A stretch of DNA of 64,000 bases from Globisporangium splendens (lineage: Eukaryota > Oomycota > Peronosporomycetes > Pythiales > Pythiaceae), in contig VFIW01000125.1 in assembly GCA_006386115.1 (NCBI GenBank), positions 56,726-120,725 of the forward strand, read 5' to 3'. Position 1 is the first letter of the stretch. Every line of letters starts with the position of its first letter. The notes under the pieces are model-generated. The model was given only the letters and a program-made list of their open reading frames with translations. It made no database searches and had not been told where the DNA came from. Positions 24,103 to 34,919 of this stretch are shown in pieces. Both the position numbers and the translations under genes were made by a program.

Positions 24103-27100
24103 TTACAGGAATTTTGACCACATCGAGCGAGGACTTTCAGGGATAACGTCTAATCCAGCTGGCGCCGAGCTCGACATGCGCCGCAGCGTTTTCTTCAAGT
24201 GCACGTAGTCGGCTCGCGTCGCAATGTTCGCTTCAATCTCGTTAAAGTCGATCTGCAGCGTGTCATCTGCAAGCGGGATCCGCGTGTTTCGAATCAGATC
24301 CTCGAGCTCCTTCGCGTCGTCCGCAGCGTGCTTCTCTCGTGTTTCCCTGTTGCCCCTGCGACGCGAAGTGTCCTCGTCGAGCATGCTTTCGACGTAGAGT
24401 TCGTTGGGAATCGAGCTACCGCCGCTGCCTTCAGGTAAGTGGTTGAACTGCACGCGGTACTCACGTTGCTCCAAGACGCTCGCTTTCTTCCGTTGGAGCG
24501 AAAACTTGTACTGGCCGCCGATGCGCACGACCGAGAGCAGCGCGGCAAACGTCTCGGCGATCTCCACCTCGCTCGCCTTTTCCAGGATCGACGTCTCTTC
24601 TTCGAGCGGCAGCAGCGCGATGGTCTCAAAAAGGTGGAAGTACACGACTCGAACCCGTTCGTCCTCGACGCCATGCATCTGGACCTGCACGATCGGCGGG
24701 TCCTTGGACACGCGAAGCACAAGCCTGAACGTGAGCCCGTGGCACTTGCACGTCATCTCGTGGTGCGGCGCGACGATCTGCATCTTGTACTGCATCGCCT
24801 GCGTCACGGCAAACTGCTTCTGGTGGTGCCGGTAGAGCAGCTCGACGTTCTTGCGCACCAAGTAGCCCCGGTACTGCGTCTTGATCTTGTCGACCGCGAT
24901 CTTCTTCTTGAGGAACGCTCGGCGGATGATGAATGTCTTGGACTTGCTCTAAATCACTTTGACTGCGGTGTCCTTGCTGAAGTTTTGTGATGGCGGTGCC
25001 TCGAGAGCTACTTCGAGGACGTGCGCTGGCACTAGATCGACCGGGATCTCGACAGCAGCAGTGACTGAGTCACTTTCGTTCGCTGCTTCATTCACGAGCG
25101 CGACTTCTGTCTTGGTATCTGCGGCGTCTTTAGAGTCAGCGTCGTCGTCGTGCTCTGTGATCGACTCTGCTTCACCATCCTGAGCATGTACGAGTGTTTC
25201 TAGCAGTGTGTCCACCTTGTCGTCGCTGGCACGTTCCTCTCCCTGCTCGACATCACCGTCAGACTTGTCGTCGTCGTGACTATCACTGCTGCTAGGACTC
25301 GAGCTGGAGTCGTCGTCTTCGTCGCTTCCCGACGCCTCTTTCAGCTCTCCACCGATCCTGTTGCCCGCGTCAAGTTTCTTCTTTTTCTTCCTCTCATGCC
25401 TCTTTTGCGCCTCTTTCATCGCGTCCAACTCGGCTTGCAACTTGAGCACTTCACTGAACAGATACTGCTCTTTCAAGTTGGTCGCATTGCCGTTGGGGGC
25501 GCCTACGAGCATCCCGTGGTGGCTTCGTCTCCTGGAATCCTTCAGCGTGTGGATCTCGTCCAGCGAGTGGACGACGATCTGTCGGTACTTTTCCACTTCG
25601 GCGCTCAGCACGATGCTCTGTCGTCTCAGGATCTCCTTTTCAGGATCGCTGCTGATCCGCATGGTGTCCGACACTGTGCTCAATGGATGCAGCGCCGTGT
25701 CGGTGCTCGATCCAACCTTTTGGCTAGTTCTCCGCTTCGACGGTGGCGTCTCTAGATTTTCGCGAGCGACATGGTGGTGAACACCATACGAACTCGATCA
25801 CGGATTCGCGTTGTCGTCCATCTCGGCACTCGTTTTCATGTGTGGAATGGAGACACCCACGGTTGGTACAGCAAGCGTGTCAGAGTGCAGCGACACTGAA
25901 AACCGATTCAAATGCGTCGAGTCGGTCGGATCCGATACCTTTGAAAGCGGCAACGCCGTCAGCGCCGCCATCGGCTGCAACGTGAGGTTCTCTAGCGCGA
26001 CGACTTCGCGCTCCTGCACGAGACGCGAGATCGTCGACTCCGACACCTTGATGATGTGTTCCTGGCGTTTCTGGTACTCCTTGGCATGATTCAAGAGCGC
26101 TTCGAGCTCCTTGATGCGGCTGTTGGCCTCGATGAACTCTGCTTCCGTTGTCGTATTCACTTCTTTGCTGCCCAAGACCGTCGCATTGCGCAGACTCAAC
26201 TCCACGGCCGACAAGTTGCGATCCCGTTGCAGCAGCCGCAACGACACTTCCAAGTCTTTGACTTTGTCGCGCAGCTTCTGCTTTTCCTCGTGGTGCCGTG
26301 CGATCTTCAGCTCGTACTCGGTCTTGAGGTTGTGCACGGCTTGGTCCCGCGCAGCCTTGAGCGTGCCTGCTTCGCCCTCTTTCCATCCCTTAAACTTGCG
26401 ACGCGTCTCGGCGATGCTGCACACGAGCTTCTCCTTTTCCTCCTTGGCGTGCTTGGTCTGCTCCTCCATGCGTTTCTGCTGCTGCACCAGGCGCACTTTG
26501 GTTTCCGTGAGTTGAGCACGCAGGAATTCAATCTCGACATGGTATTCTCGCAATGCGCGCTCGAGCTCGTTCGCGCACTGAAGATGGTGCCGCTTCGCGC
26601 TCTCCAGTCGCCGGAACAGCTCTACTTGGCGAGTCTTTTACTCGACGACCTGGTCGCGCATGCACTCGTACTCGTGCTGCCAGTACGCTTTCTCGTTATG
26701 CGTGTCGCGAAGCTTTTGCTCCCGTGACGAGATCAGTTTGTCATCCATAGCCTCATCCTTGTGGAACGCCTCAAGATCCTTTTCAGCCAAACCATGTCGC
26801 TGCATCGTCTTGTTTCGGATCCGTTGGCCAGCACTGCGATGCAGCATAGTCTGAAGCTCAGGTTGCGTGTTGGCATGGGCTGAGAATGTGGTCGTTGAGG
26901 CGTTTGCAGACGCGTTGCTTAGCCGGATCCGTAAAGGCGATTGGAGCAGCTTCGCCGGCACGTCCATCCGCTTGGGGTTTTTCATGAGTGCGGTCACATC
27001 AAGTCCCGGTCCAAAGTCGCTCAGCATTGCATGGTGCACCAGCGCATCACCGTTGTTATAAGCGAAGGAGCTACTCGCTTCGCAAATACCCGCTCGATTA

Positions 27101-27674
27101 CGCTCTTTCTCCAAATCCATGTGCAGCAACTGGACCGTGTTGTACATGTGCTCGAGGTACGCTAGCTGCTGAGTTTCGTGCTCGTTCACCTCGTTCATCC
27201 GCTGGGACTCGGCTCGCTCCGGCAGCAGTGTGCGCTGCTGCGCCTTTGCCGCTGCAACTCGTTTTCGCGGGCGATGGCTTCCAAAATCTCGACGGCGCTC
27301 TCCATCGGGATCACGTCCAATTCCGCAGTGATGGCGCCTGCAAACGACTGCGCTTGAACGGTCTTGATGGACGTCTCCGCGTATTCGTCCACATCGTCAA
27401 AGCCAGCACCATCCGCCGTCTCGTCCTCCTCATGTGCATCGTCATCTACTGGCACTGCCCCACTGGAAGCATCGGCGTTCGCACGCGGAGTTGTCCACCC
27501 CGTGCGCTTGGCAACATTTGGACTCGCGCTCCGGGAATATGGTGGCTGCGGGAGAACTGGGAGCGTGCATCTAGAGGACTCGTGCCCATTCGTTGTCGCC
27601 ACCGCACGTGTTGGGAGCCGTGGACTCGCGTTGATGCGCCTGGAATCCAGCCCCGCGAATGACGAATGGCGCAT
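24103..27674 (-). pseudogene. broken coiled-coil / IQ-motif protein gene
   Basis: A 3.5-kb minus-strand coding stretch is interrupted by three different in-frame stops (TAA at 26638-26640, TGA at 25798-25800, TAG at 24949-24951) and one frameshift near 27210-27240, where an Arg/Gln-rich coding frame changes phase. Coding character continues in the same frame directly across each stop. The product would have a low-complexity N-terminus, long heptad coiled coils (around 26000-26600 and 25400-25680), an acidic Asp/Ser-rich linker, a C-terminal IQ-like basic helix (KIKTQYRGYLVRKN) and a conserved-looking C-terminal domain. Coiled-coil plus IQ layouts are common in ciliary and centrosomal proteins, but I do not recognise the orthologue. 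The 5' end is uncertain; 27674 is the first ATG. Confidence 0.6.
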
Positions 27675-28299
27675 GCTGTGGCGCTCGTCTTGACTCCTAT
27701 TGACACCGTTTCTCACTCACCACAGTGTTGTCTTCATCAACAAGAATACAGAGCTATTCCTGGGAGTAGAGGCACAAGCATCGGAACAGAATGGTGACCA
27801 CAGTCACTTTCTGGTCACATTCAACTTTCGTCTCCGAGGTAGCCGGTAGGTTCTTCAACAAGAAATCCGGAAAAGGGTAGCGGATACCTTTGAGCAAATT
27901 TTCCGCGATGCTTTTGATCTGCACCTGTTCCTAATTTGATGCATCCAACTTGGAAAACGCAGGTCGAGTGGAGTTGATAGCGCCATCGAATCATATTGAT
28001 GCAGTGCGAACAGGCGACGAATGTATAATAAGCATATCGATTTCACTCTTTGCCACTTTCGATCCATGTGTCAATATGTATGGTCAACATGTGACTCTTG
28101 CATTGAAAAGTAATGTCTGTATTTATGTTTTTAGTGATTTTTTATATCACAGAATTTGTGTATAATGAGAGACGTAATAGCGGCAGCCACGTGACTGCCG
28201 CCTCCGAACTCCTGCGAGGGATCACTTTTCGAGACCACAAGGATCCCCCAGCCGAGCGCTCACACACACGTTTTCAATCCTCGCACGCGTGCCCCGTTT
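27675..28299. other. intergenic, transition from genes to transposons
   Basis: About 620 bp, A/T-rich from 28000. It contains a 7-bp inverted repeat GCGGCAG/CTGCCGC at 28180-28201 around a CACGTG core. No ORF of coding character. Confidence 0.45.
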
Positions 28300-28692
28300 T
28301 GTAACGGGATTGCCCGTTACATGACGTACACGTGCGTTGAGGAAGCGCAGGTGAGAGGAAGGGCATAGCGGTAACGCTGTGTCCAAAGAGAAGGAAGGGA
28401 GCTTTGCGCGATAACGTGCAAAAAGAGAAGTGAATTGAAATCTTAAGGTTTGAAATGCAAATCTGATGGGTTGTTCCTACGGCGTCTTCGATTGGTAGAT
28501 AGTCGGGTGTCCAATCCGACTATCATCCAATGAGATTAAACTTTAATGGAATGTTCTTATTGGCTAAAAATGCAAGTGGCTACATACAGTGTTGATGGGT
28601 TAACGGGTGGGTTTGTAGAGAGTGGTAGAACCCGTGTGGGTATGACCCACACTTTGTACCCAAGAACCCATGTAATGGGAAGCCCCATTACA
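28300..28692 (-). repeat. inverted, divergent LTR of the Gypsy A family (A0)
   Basis: Read on the minus strand this starts TGTAATGGGG and ends CCGTTACA, like the LTRs of Gypsy A, with the same order of motifs (ACCCACCC..., the pair GATGATAGTCGGA / CTACCAAT, CAAAGCTCCC, CCTCAACGCACGTGTACGTC). It has many substitutions and small indels relative to A. It is the 3' LTR of an older element (A0) lying in the opposite orientation. Confidence 0.82.
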
Positions 28693-29039
28693 TCATCCCC
28701 TGTAAAGCGATTGGTCACGTAGAAACGCGTGCGTGACCAATCCCTCTGGATTCTTCTCTGTTCTTTCGTGTTCTTCCGTGTTCGGAAGAACTGAGCGCAG
28801 GAGAGAACGCTCTGCGGGCTGGTTTGCCGAGGTGCTGCGTGCCTCAGCAGTAAAGAATTGTCCAACCGGTGGCGCGGTTCTAGTGGGGTAAACTTCTGAC
28901 CTCTACGCTGTTGATTGCGGATTCGAGTCCTGTACGGAGCGGGATATTCAACGTGCGGAAAATCGAAGTTCATCGGGCCAAATCAGGGGTCGGGGTAGGA
29001 CCCCATGGGGGCAATAAGACCCAGCCCTGTAATTCTGAC
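28693..29039 (-). mobile_element. A0 internal 3' remnant, left of Gypsy A
   Basis: Positions 28693-28800, read on the minus strand, match the segment just inside the 3' LTR of Gypsy A (ACGGAAGAACAC repeats, CGCGTTTCTACGTGACCAATCGCTTTA, G-rich tract, TGA before the LTR). From about 28800 to 29039 the match fades. A tRNA-like B-box (GATTCGAGTCC, about 28920-28930) is present in this unexplained part. Confidence 0.6.
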
Positions 29040-29044
29040 CTCTC

Positions 29045-29467
29045 TGTAATGGGGCCACCCATTACATGGGTTCCCGGGTCAGGAAAGTGTGGGTTTTCTC
29101 CCACATGGGTTTTACCACCTCTTCCGAACCCACCCACGACGTACAGTTGGAGACACATTAATATGTGTCACTCATGAACACTGTACGTAGCCATTTGCAT
29201 ATTAGCCAATAAGACTAAGCCGTTAAGATTTAATCCCATTGGATGATAGTCGGACTGGACATCCGATTATCTACCAATGAGAGACACCGTAGGTTTCAGT
29301 CACTACGATTGCATGTTAGCACTTTAACGTTTTAATGCACTTCTCAATTTGCACGGTAACGCGCAAAGCTCCCTCCCTTCTCCTTGGGCACAGTGTTATC
29401 ACTGTGCCCTTCCTTTCACCTGCGTTTCCTCAACGCACGTGTACGTCGTGTAACGAGTCCCGTTACA
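29045..29467 (+). repeat. Gypsy A 5' LTR
   Basis: Begins TGTAATGGG and ends CGTTACA. Both ends fold back on themselves: TGTAATGGG/CCCATTACA at the left end and TGTAACG/CGTTACA at the right end. It matches the 3' LTR at 36265-36687 almost base for base. Confidence 0.93.
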
Positions 29468-29469
29468 CC

Positions 29470-29480
29470 TGGTAGCACTT
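29470..29480 (+). other. Gypsy A primer-binding site
   Basis: TGGTAGCACTT lies two bases after the 5' LTR. It starts with TGG, the complement of a tRNA CCA end, and is the same sequence as in Gypsy C and (to 10 nt) F. The matching tRNA would end in AAGTGCTACCA; I cannot name it. Confidence 0.75.
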
Positions 29481-29517
29481 TGTGGTCCGTCCAACCACAG
29501 AGCGGGAGCCGTCAGTA

Positions 29518-30588
29518 ATGAGTACTGACGAAGAACCGATGATGAATCTCGAACCCGCGGAAACCGCGAGTGCGACGATCAACCGGGAGGATTGCCTCCA
29601 CTTGAGTGATCTCGAGTGGAGTGCCTTCCAACGGATGAGGACGATCATCGGCGAAAAGGCCGTGTTCGCCATCCTTGCCACCCTGTCGCAGGATCAACAT
29701 CGCCTCACGGCGATCGGGTTCCTGCAGAAGGAGGCAGAAGACCGTGGAAGAGAAGCAACCCGCGCAGCTCCTGCGCAGGTACAGTTCCCACGACAAAAGC
29801 CTGTGAGGCTTGAAGTCGCGAAGTATGGCGGAGGAGACAATGAGCCTCTCCTCCGATGGTTCGTCGAAATCGATGCCGCCATTCGCTCCGGACAAATCTA
29901 CGATCCGGAGCAACAGGTCGATTTCGCGATGTCCAAGCTCGCTGGGAGAGCCAAGAGCTGGGCATTTGGTCGCCGAATGGCCGACCATGGTTGTTTCTCC
30001 ACACTTTCGGAGTTTAAAGGCGACATCCGTGCCGCCTTTGAGCCACCAAAGTCGGAATTCCGTACTCGCACGGAATTTCTCGAAATCCGACAGGATAAAC
30101 GCGATCTCCACGCGTATATCCAGCATGCCCGATACTTGGTATCAAGTATCGTGTCTGAGCCAATCGACATGGCGACGCAAGTCGCCACGTTCATGAAAGG
30201 TTTGGTGGATGGTCCCGTCAAGACCTACCTGTTCCGGGAATACCCGGAAACGCTAGAGCAAGCAATCGCTCTGGCACTTCAGGAAGACTTTAGCGCGAAG
30301 CAAGCACGGCTTCACGCGTTCCCTTACCGCGCCGCGCAGTTCCGGCACGCGAGACCTCCTCCACGTTACAGTGGATCCGAACCAATGGATCTCTCGTTGG
30401 TTCAAGCTCCGGCGGCTCCGAAGAGACCCGTCGACAAGCGCAAGCTGCGGTGCCACCGCTGCCAGAAACTGGGGCACTTTCAATACGAGTGCCGAGCGGC
30501 GCAGCCCGCTCCCCGCGTCCGAGACACACATCGGACGACTTCTTCGCGTCCAACGCGCGAAGAATCAAAAAACGTCAACCACCAGTAG
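29518..30588 (+). CDS. gag: Gypsy A Gag
   Basis: 356 residues from the first ATG (MSTDEEPMMNLEP). The capsid-like retrotransposon Gag domain is visible as PLLRWFVEIDAAI, FAMSKLAGRAKSWA, SEFKGDIRAAFEPP, RTRTEFLEIRQ, and YLVSSIVSEPIDMATQVATF. A single zinc knuckle (CHRCQKLGHFQYEC) sits near residue 320. The stop (30586-30588) lies inside the hairpin of the frameshift signal. Gag forms the particle and binds the RNA genome. Confidence 0.93.
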   Translation: MSTDEEPMMNLEPAETASATINREDCLHLSDLEWSAFQRMRTIIGEKAVFAILATLSQDQHRLTAIGFLQKEAEDRGREATRAAPAQVQFPRQKPVRLEVAKYGGGDNEPLLRWFVEIDAAIRSGQIYDPEQQVDFAMSKLAGRAKSWAFGRRMADHGCFSTLSEFKGDIRAAFEPPKSEFRTRTEFLEIRQDKRDLHAYIQHARYLVSSIVSEPIDMATQVATFMKGLVDGPVKTYLFREYPETLEQAIALALQEDFSAKQARLHAFPYRAAQFRHARPPPRYSGSEPMDLSLVQAPAAPKRPVDKRKLRCHRCQKLGHFQYECRAAQPAPRVRDTHRTTSSRPTREESKNVNHQ

Positions 30589-30607
30589 ACGCGGGGCGCT
30601 CTACTGG
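30567..30607 (+). promoter_or_regulatory. -1 ribosomal frameshift signal, Gypsy A
   Basis: Slippery heptamer A AAA AAC at 30567-30573, in the gag phase required for a -1 slip. An 8-nt spacer is followed by a perfect 8-bp stem, CCAGTAGA (30582-30589) with TCTACTGG (30600-30607), and a 10-nt G-rich loop. Pol is open in exactly the -1 frame from here. Confidence 0.88.
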
Positions 30608-33600
30608 CGAATATGCGTCTGGTGTGATCGTGGTGCACGAGACGCAAGCCCCCAGCGTGCATGACACGCGCTGCTGGACTACCACGACTGCGGAGGAGCC
30701 GAGAGATCGGCTCATCCAACTTGAGATAACCGTAGAGGGATTTACGACCCCTCTGTGGGCACTGCTAGACACGGGTGCGTCGAACAACTTTGTTCGATCA
30801 CATGTCGCCCGTGCACTAGCGAGAGTAATTTCGGAGGAATCACGTTCCTCCGAGTCGAAGATCACCGTGCGGTTGGCAACAGGTGCCACCGTAGCGACAG
30901 AGACACACGTGACACGACTCCGCGTCACGCATGATGGACGCCAAATGGAAGGAGACTTCATTTGGCTGGATTTGGATGACAAGTTCGATGTCGTCCTTGG
31001 AATGCCATGGCTGAAGAAGTATCAGCCGATCATCGATTGGAATCGACAATCGATCAGTTACCCCGCTATGAAGCGGAACAAGGCTAACCGCCCGTCGGCG
31101 CGCAACGCGCTGTCGGTTAACGAACATGATGCAAGGGTGTGCGATGGCCCCCTTAGCACGATGCTCGATGGAGAAGCCGCCCGAAAGTCTAAAGGACAGA
31201 CTTCGGTTGCTCATCGCTCTGTACTGAAGAGCGATGACGAAGGAAAGGTACCGCCAATGGAGACCTCTGATCAAGGCTCCTCGTGCGAAGTCATCAGTGT
31301 CATGGTCACTGATGAAGATGGATCTCATATTCATGAGGTGGCGTTAGAAGACCCTCTGAAGGACGCTTCGGAAGTGGTGACGCTACCCGTCATGAGCCAG
31401 AAACGGTTCATGAAAGAACTGCATCGAGGCACCCTCGAGCAGATTTGTTACATCGCTCCTCGGGAAGCGAGCAATGCCGAGTCGGCAGTGCAGAGACACC
31501 CACTCGATGAATGTTTCCTTGCGTCGTCATCAGTGATGGACACTGATGTGCTCGACGAGCCAACGAAGAAGGAACGATTTCAGGCTCAGGGATGGGAATC
31601 CCTGAAGGACAGTCCATTCTACGGACTATTGAAGGAGTACGAAGACGTATTCCCAGAAGAAGTTCCCAGTCGTCTTCCGACAGACAAAGGAGTTCGGCAT
31701 GAGATTGATCTCAAGTCGGGAACAAAGTACTGCGTCACGAGGCAATGGCCACTGCCTCGAGAGCAAGTCAAGGTGATCGACGAGTTCTTTGAAGCTCGTC
31801 GTAAAGCGGGCCAAGTGTGCGAGTCGAATTCTCCGCACTGCAGCCCCACCTTCTGTGTGAAAAAGGCCACAGGAGGTTGGAGGATCGTGCATGCGTTCAA
31901 CAAGTTGAATGCGGCAACAATCCCGGCGCAAACGCCGATACCTCGCAAAGATGTCATCATTGACAGCATGCAAGGTAGTACTATCTTTAGTACGATCGAT
32001 TTGAGAGATGGGTTCTATCAAATCTTGATGCGTGAAAAGGATATCCCTTTCACAGCAGTCAGCACCCCGAGCGGGATGCTGTGGGAGTGGCTCGTAATGC
32101 CACAGGGACTAACAAATGCTCCCGCCACGTTCAATAGATGCGTCACGCAACTATTACGTCCAGTGCGAGACTTCGCACCAAGCTATTTTGACGACGTGTT
32201 CATACACAGTCGTGCATCGGATGCTGCATCCGATGTGGAAGTGCACAAAGAGCACCTCCGACAGCTATTAGACTTGATGCGGAAGTACAAGCTGTACGCC
32301 AACATACAAAAGTGTATGTTTGGTGTTGATGAGATCCCCGTTCTCGGTTGCTTTGTCGGCAAGAACCGAGTGCGTCCTGATCCCGAAAAGATCAAGGCGA
32401 TCAACGACTGGCCCGTCCCAACAAGCCAAAAGGATCTTCGCAAGTTCCTCGGTCTTGCGACGTATCTCCATGAGTACTCGCAGAACTATGCGGGTATCAT
32501 CCGACCTCTTTCATCATTACTGAAGAAAGACGTCGACTGGAAGTGGTCCAACGAATGTCAAGATGCATTCGTCAAGGTGAAACGCAGTCTCATGGAAGCT
32601 CCGGTTCTCGCGATCGCTGATCACGAGCGACCATTCTATGTGGTCTGTGATGCATCCGACTTTGCAATCGGATGCGCGCTCATGCAGCGCGACGATGCAG
32701 ATCGCGAACGCGTGATCTGCTATCAGTCGCGTCAGCTGAAGCCAGCTGAGCGCAATTATCCGGTTCATGACAAGGAGTTGCTTGCCATGAAGTACGCTCT
32801 TACGAAGTTCAGAGTGTATTTGCTCGGAAGTAAACGGTTCACCGTTTACACTGACCACGCTTCGCTGCGCACCGCAGTGAAGTCGCCACATCTGTCGCAA
32901 AGAATGGCCCGATGGCTTTCTTTCTTTGCGGAGTACGAGTTTGACGTCGAGTACAAACCCGGACGGTTCAACGTGATCGCGGATGCATTATCACGTCGCC
33001 CAGACTTTGAGTCGAAAGCAAACGACTCAAAGGAAGACCGTGTGATGGCAATCACACGGGAAAGCACGCCGACATCGTCGCTCCTCGACGATATCAAAAG
33101 AGCGTATGCGACAGATAGCGACATCAGTCGACTTGTTGCCCACTTGTCAGACCCGTCTGATAAGTCGCTCAAGGCGTTGGATCCGGCTCAACGCGCTCGT
33201 CTACATCGTTACGAGATGCGCAACGATGTTCTCTACTACCGTATAGATGACAGCGACGAGCCACGCGCTGTCGTTCCAAACAATAGTGACCTTCGCAATC
33301 GTGTGCTCTTTGAGTACCACGATGCGCCTTTCCGCGGCCATCCAGGACGCGAGAAAACGTATCTCGCGCTTTCCCGCGACTTCTATTGGTCACACCAATA
33401 CAAGTGGGTCCACAAATACGTACGCGCATGCGAGGTTTGCCAGCGCGTCAAGCCAGCACCGGTGACCAACGCACCGCTGCGATCTCTGCCAGTCCCGACG
33501 GACTGTTGGAAGTCAGTCTCGATGGACTTCATCTTCGGTCTTCCTGCTGACTCCAGCAAGAAGACTGGCATCCTCGTCATCGTGGATCGCTTCAGTAAGA

Positions 33601-34919
33601 TGGCCCATCTCAGTGCTGTCCCTGCTAGCGTCACCGCAAAGCAGACGGCGCAGATATTCCTGGATTCTGTGTTTAGGTTACACGGAATGCCCACTGAAAT
33701 CGTGTCGGACCGAGATCCACGATTCACAGCTGCCTTCTGGCAAGAGTTGTTCCGACTCTTGGGCACTCAGCTCAAGATGTCGACAGCTGACCATCCGCAG
33801 ACAGATGGTCAGACCGAGCGTGTGAATCGCACGCTCGAGGATATTCTGCGCAGCTATGCGCATTCATTCACTCACTGGAGTGAATGTCTCCCTCTCGCAG
33901 AGTTTGCAATCAACAACTCTGTGCATGTCTCAACCGGGCACACGCCATTCTACGTGAACGCCCTCAGGCACCCACGTGTTCCGTCCATCCTCGGTGGGAT
34001 GTCCCCTCCGTCGGTGATATCTCCCTTGAGTGGGGGAGGAGTCCGCGAAGCAGCTGCTTCGGAACAAGCGAAGAGCGCGGAGATCTCGCACCATCATTGG
34101 CAGGCAACTGCTCATGCGGCGATCGTCGACAAAGACATTGTTACAACAGTGTTGCAGCGGCAAGCTGTCATCCGCTTCGTCCGCGATTCAATCACCGACG
34201 CAGTGGATGGTCAGAAAGAACAAGCGGACAAGAGTGGCCGCAAAAACACGAACGAGTTTCAACGAAATTCGTTTGTTTTATTATCGACTGCTAACCTACC
34301 TAACAGAGTGGTGAGCAGTGGCAGCAACAAGTTGCTGCCAAGATACATTGGCCCTTTCAAGGTCCTTGAAAGGATTGGGGACGCATACACGTTGGAGCTT
34401 CCTCCGACCATGCGTCTACACCCGACGTTCTACGTCGGGCGTCTCAAAGCGTATCATCGCCACGATGACTCGTTGGTCTCTTCCTCTTCAGGAGACCGTG
34501 GTCGCGAAGGATCCCAAGCACAAGCTTGTGATCAGCCTCGAGCCTCGAAAGCCGTCCCTCGAGCCGCTCGTGCTTCGCGATCATCTCGCTTAGCTCGGCC
34601 CGAAGTCGGAGAACCTCGTTCTCCCGCTCAGCGTACTTCAGCCGATCAAGAAGACGCTGATCACTCTGAGGATGCGCCTCAGAGTCACGAGCAGATCTTC
34701 CCTCCTCCAGCTCCTCCGTTGCGAGACTCCGAGGGGAACCAACGCTGGATCGTGGAGAAGATACTTGCTCATCGCGATCGATCGTCGCGAGGGAAGAAGG
34801 AGCGCGTCTATCGCGTTCGTTGGCTTGGTTACCCGCCAGATCGAGATACCTGGGAACCGGCCGCGATGCTCCAAGCCGATGTTCCTGGCTTGGTGCAGCA
34901 GTACGAGAGTCGACGCTAA
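30567..34919 (+). CDS. pol: Gypsy A Pol: protease, RT, RNase H, integrase, chromodomain
   Basis: Open reading frame with no breaks, about 1450 residues from the slip site. In order: aspartic protease ALLDTGASNNFVR with LGMPWLKKYQP (30760-31040); reverse transcriptase with DLRDGFYQILM and YFDDVFIHS (about 31690-32400); RNase H with VVCDASDFAIGCAL and TVYTDHASLRT; zinc-binding integrase N-domain (H/H around 33310-33350, CEVC); DDE integrase core with SMDFIFGLP, VSDRDPRF and QTDGQTERVNR; and a C-terminal chromodomain (YRVRWLGYPPDRDTWEP) at about 34735-34919. This is the domain order of chromoviruses. All visible catalytic residues are present. Expression by -1 frameshifting from gag is strongly supported. 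Confidence 0.95.
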   Translation, partial: KKRQPPVDAGRSTGEYASGVIVVHETQAPSVHDTRCWTTTTAEEPRDRLIQLEITVEGFTTPLWALLDTGASNNFVRSHVARALARVISEESRSSESKITVRLATGATVATETHVTRLRVTHDGRQMEGDFIWLDLDDKFDVVLGMPWLKKYQPIIDWNRQSISYPAMKRNKANRPSARNALSVNEHDARVCDGPLSTMLDGEAARKSKGQTSVAHRSVLKSDDEGKVPPMETSDQGSSCEVISVMVTDEDGSHIHEVALEDPLKDASEVVTLPVMSQKRFMKELHRGTLEQICYIAPREASNAESAVQRHPLDECFLASSSVMDTDVLDEPTKKERFQAQGWESLKDSPFYGLLKEYEDVFPEEVPSRLPTDKGVRHEIDLKSGTKYCVTRQWPLPREQVKVIDEFFEARRKAGQVCESNSPHCSPTFCVKKATGGWRIVHAFNKLNAATIPAQTPIPRKDVIIDSMQGSTIFSTIDLRDGFYQILMREKDIPFTAVSTPSGMLWEWLVMPQGLTNAPATFNRCVTQLLRPVRDFAPSYFDDVFIHSRASDAASDVEVHKEHLRQLLDLMRKYKLYANIQKCMFGVDEIPVLGCFVGKNRVRPDPEKIKAINDWPVPTSQKDLRKFLGLATYLHEYSQNYAGIIRPLSSLLKKDVDWKWSNECQDAFVKVKRSLMEAPVLAIADHERPFYVVCDASDFAIGCALMQRDDADRERVICYQSRQLKPAERNYPVHDKELLAMKYALTKFRVYLLGSKRFTVYTDHASLRTAVKSPHLSQRMARWLSFFAEYEFDVEYKPGRFNVIADALSRRPDFESKANDSKEDRVMAITRESTPTSSLLDDIKRAYATDSDISRLVAHLSDPSDKSLKALDPAQRARLHRYEMRNDVLYYRIDDSDEPRAVVPNNSDLRNRVLFEYHDAPFRGHPGREKTYLALSRDFYWSHQYKWVHKYVRACEVCQRVKPAPVTNAPLRSLPVPTDCWKSVSMDFIFGLPADSSKKTGILVIVDRFSKMAHLSAVPASVTAKQTAQIFLDSVFRLHGMPTEIVSDRDPRFTAAFWQELFRLLGTQLKMSTADHPQTDGQTERVNRTLEDILRSYAHSFTHWSECLPLAEFAINNSVHVSTGHTPFYVNALRHPRVPSILGGMSPPSVISPLSGGGVREAAASEQAKSAEISHHHWQATAHAAIVDKDIVTTVLQRQAVIRFVRDSITDAVDGQKEQADKSGRKNTNEFQRNSFVLLSTANLPNRVVSSGSNKLLPRYIGPFKVLERIGDAYTLELPPTMRLHPTFYVGRLKAYHRHDDSLVSSSSGDRGREGSQAQACDQPRASKAVPRAARASRSSRLARPEVGEPRSPAQRTSADQEDADHSEDAPQSHEQIFPPPAPPLRDSEGNQRWIVEKILAHRDRSSRGKKERVYRVRWLGYPPDRDTWEPAAMLQADVPGLVQQYESRR

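Noticed and set aside
24103..27674. Alternative genetic code or several separate genes in the coiled-coil locus
   Set aside because: All three stop types occur in this frame, while neighbouring genes end normally on TAA, TGA or TAG. The pieces share one frame and lack ATG starts after each stop.
28557..28973. 138-codon frame over the A0 LTR
   Set aside because: Runs through LTR sequence and stops being shared with Gypsy A; chance frame.
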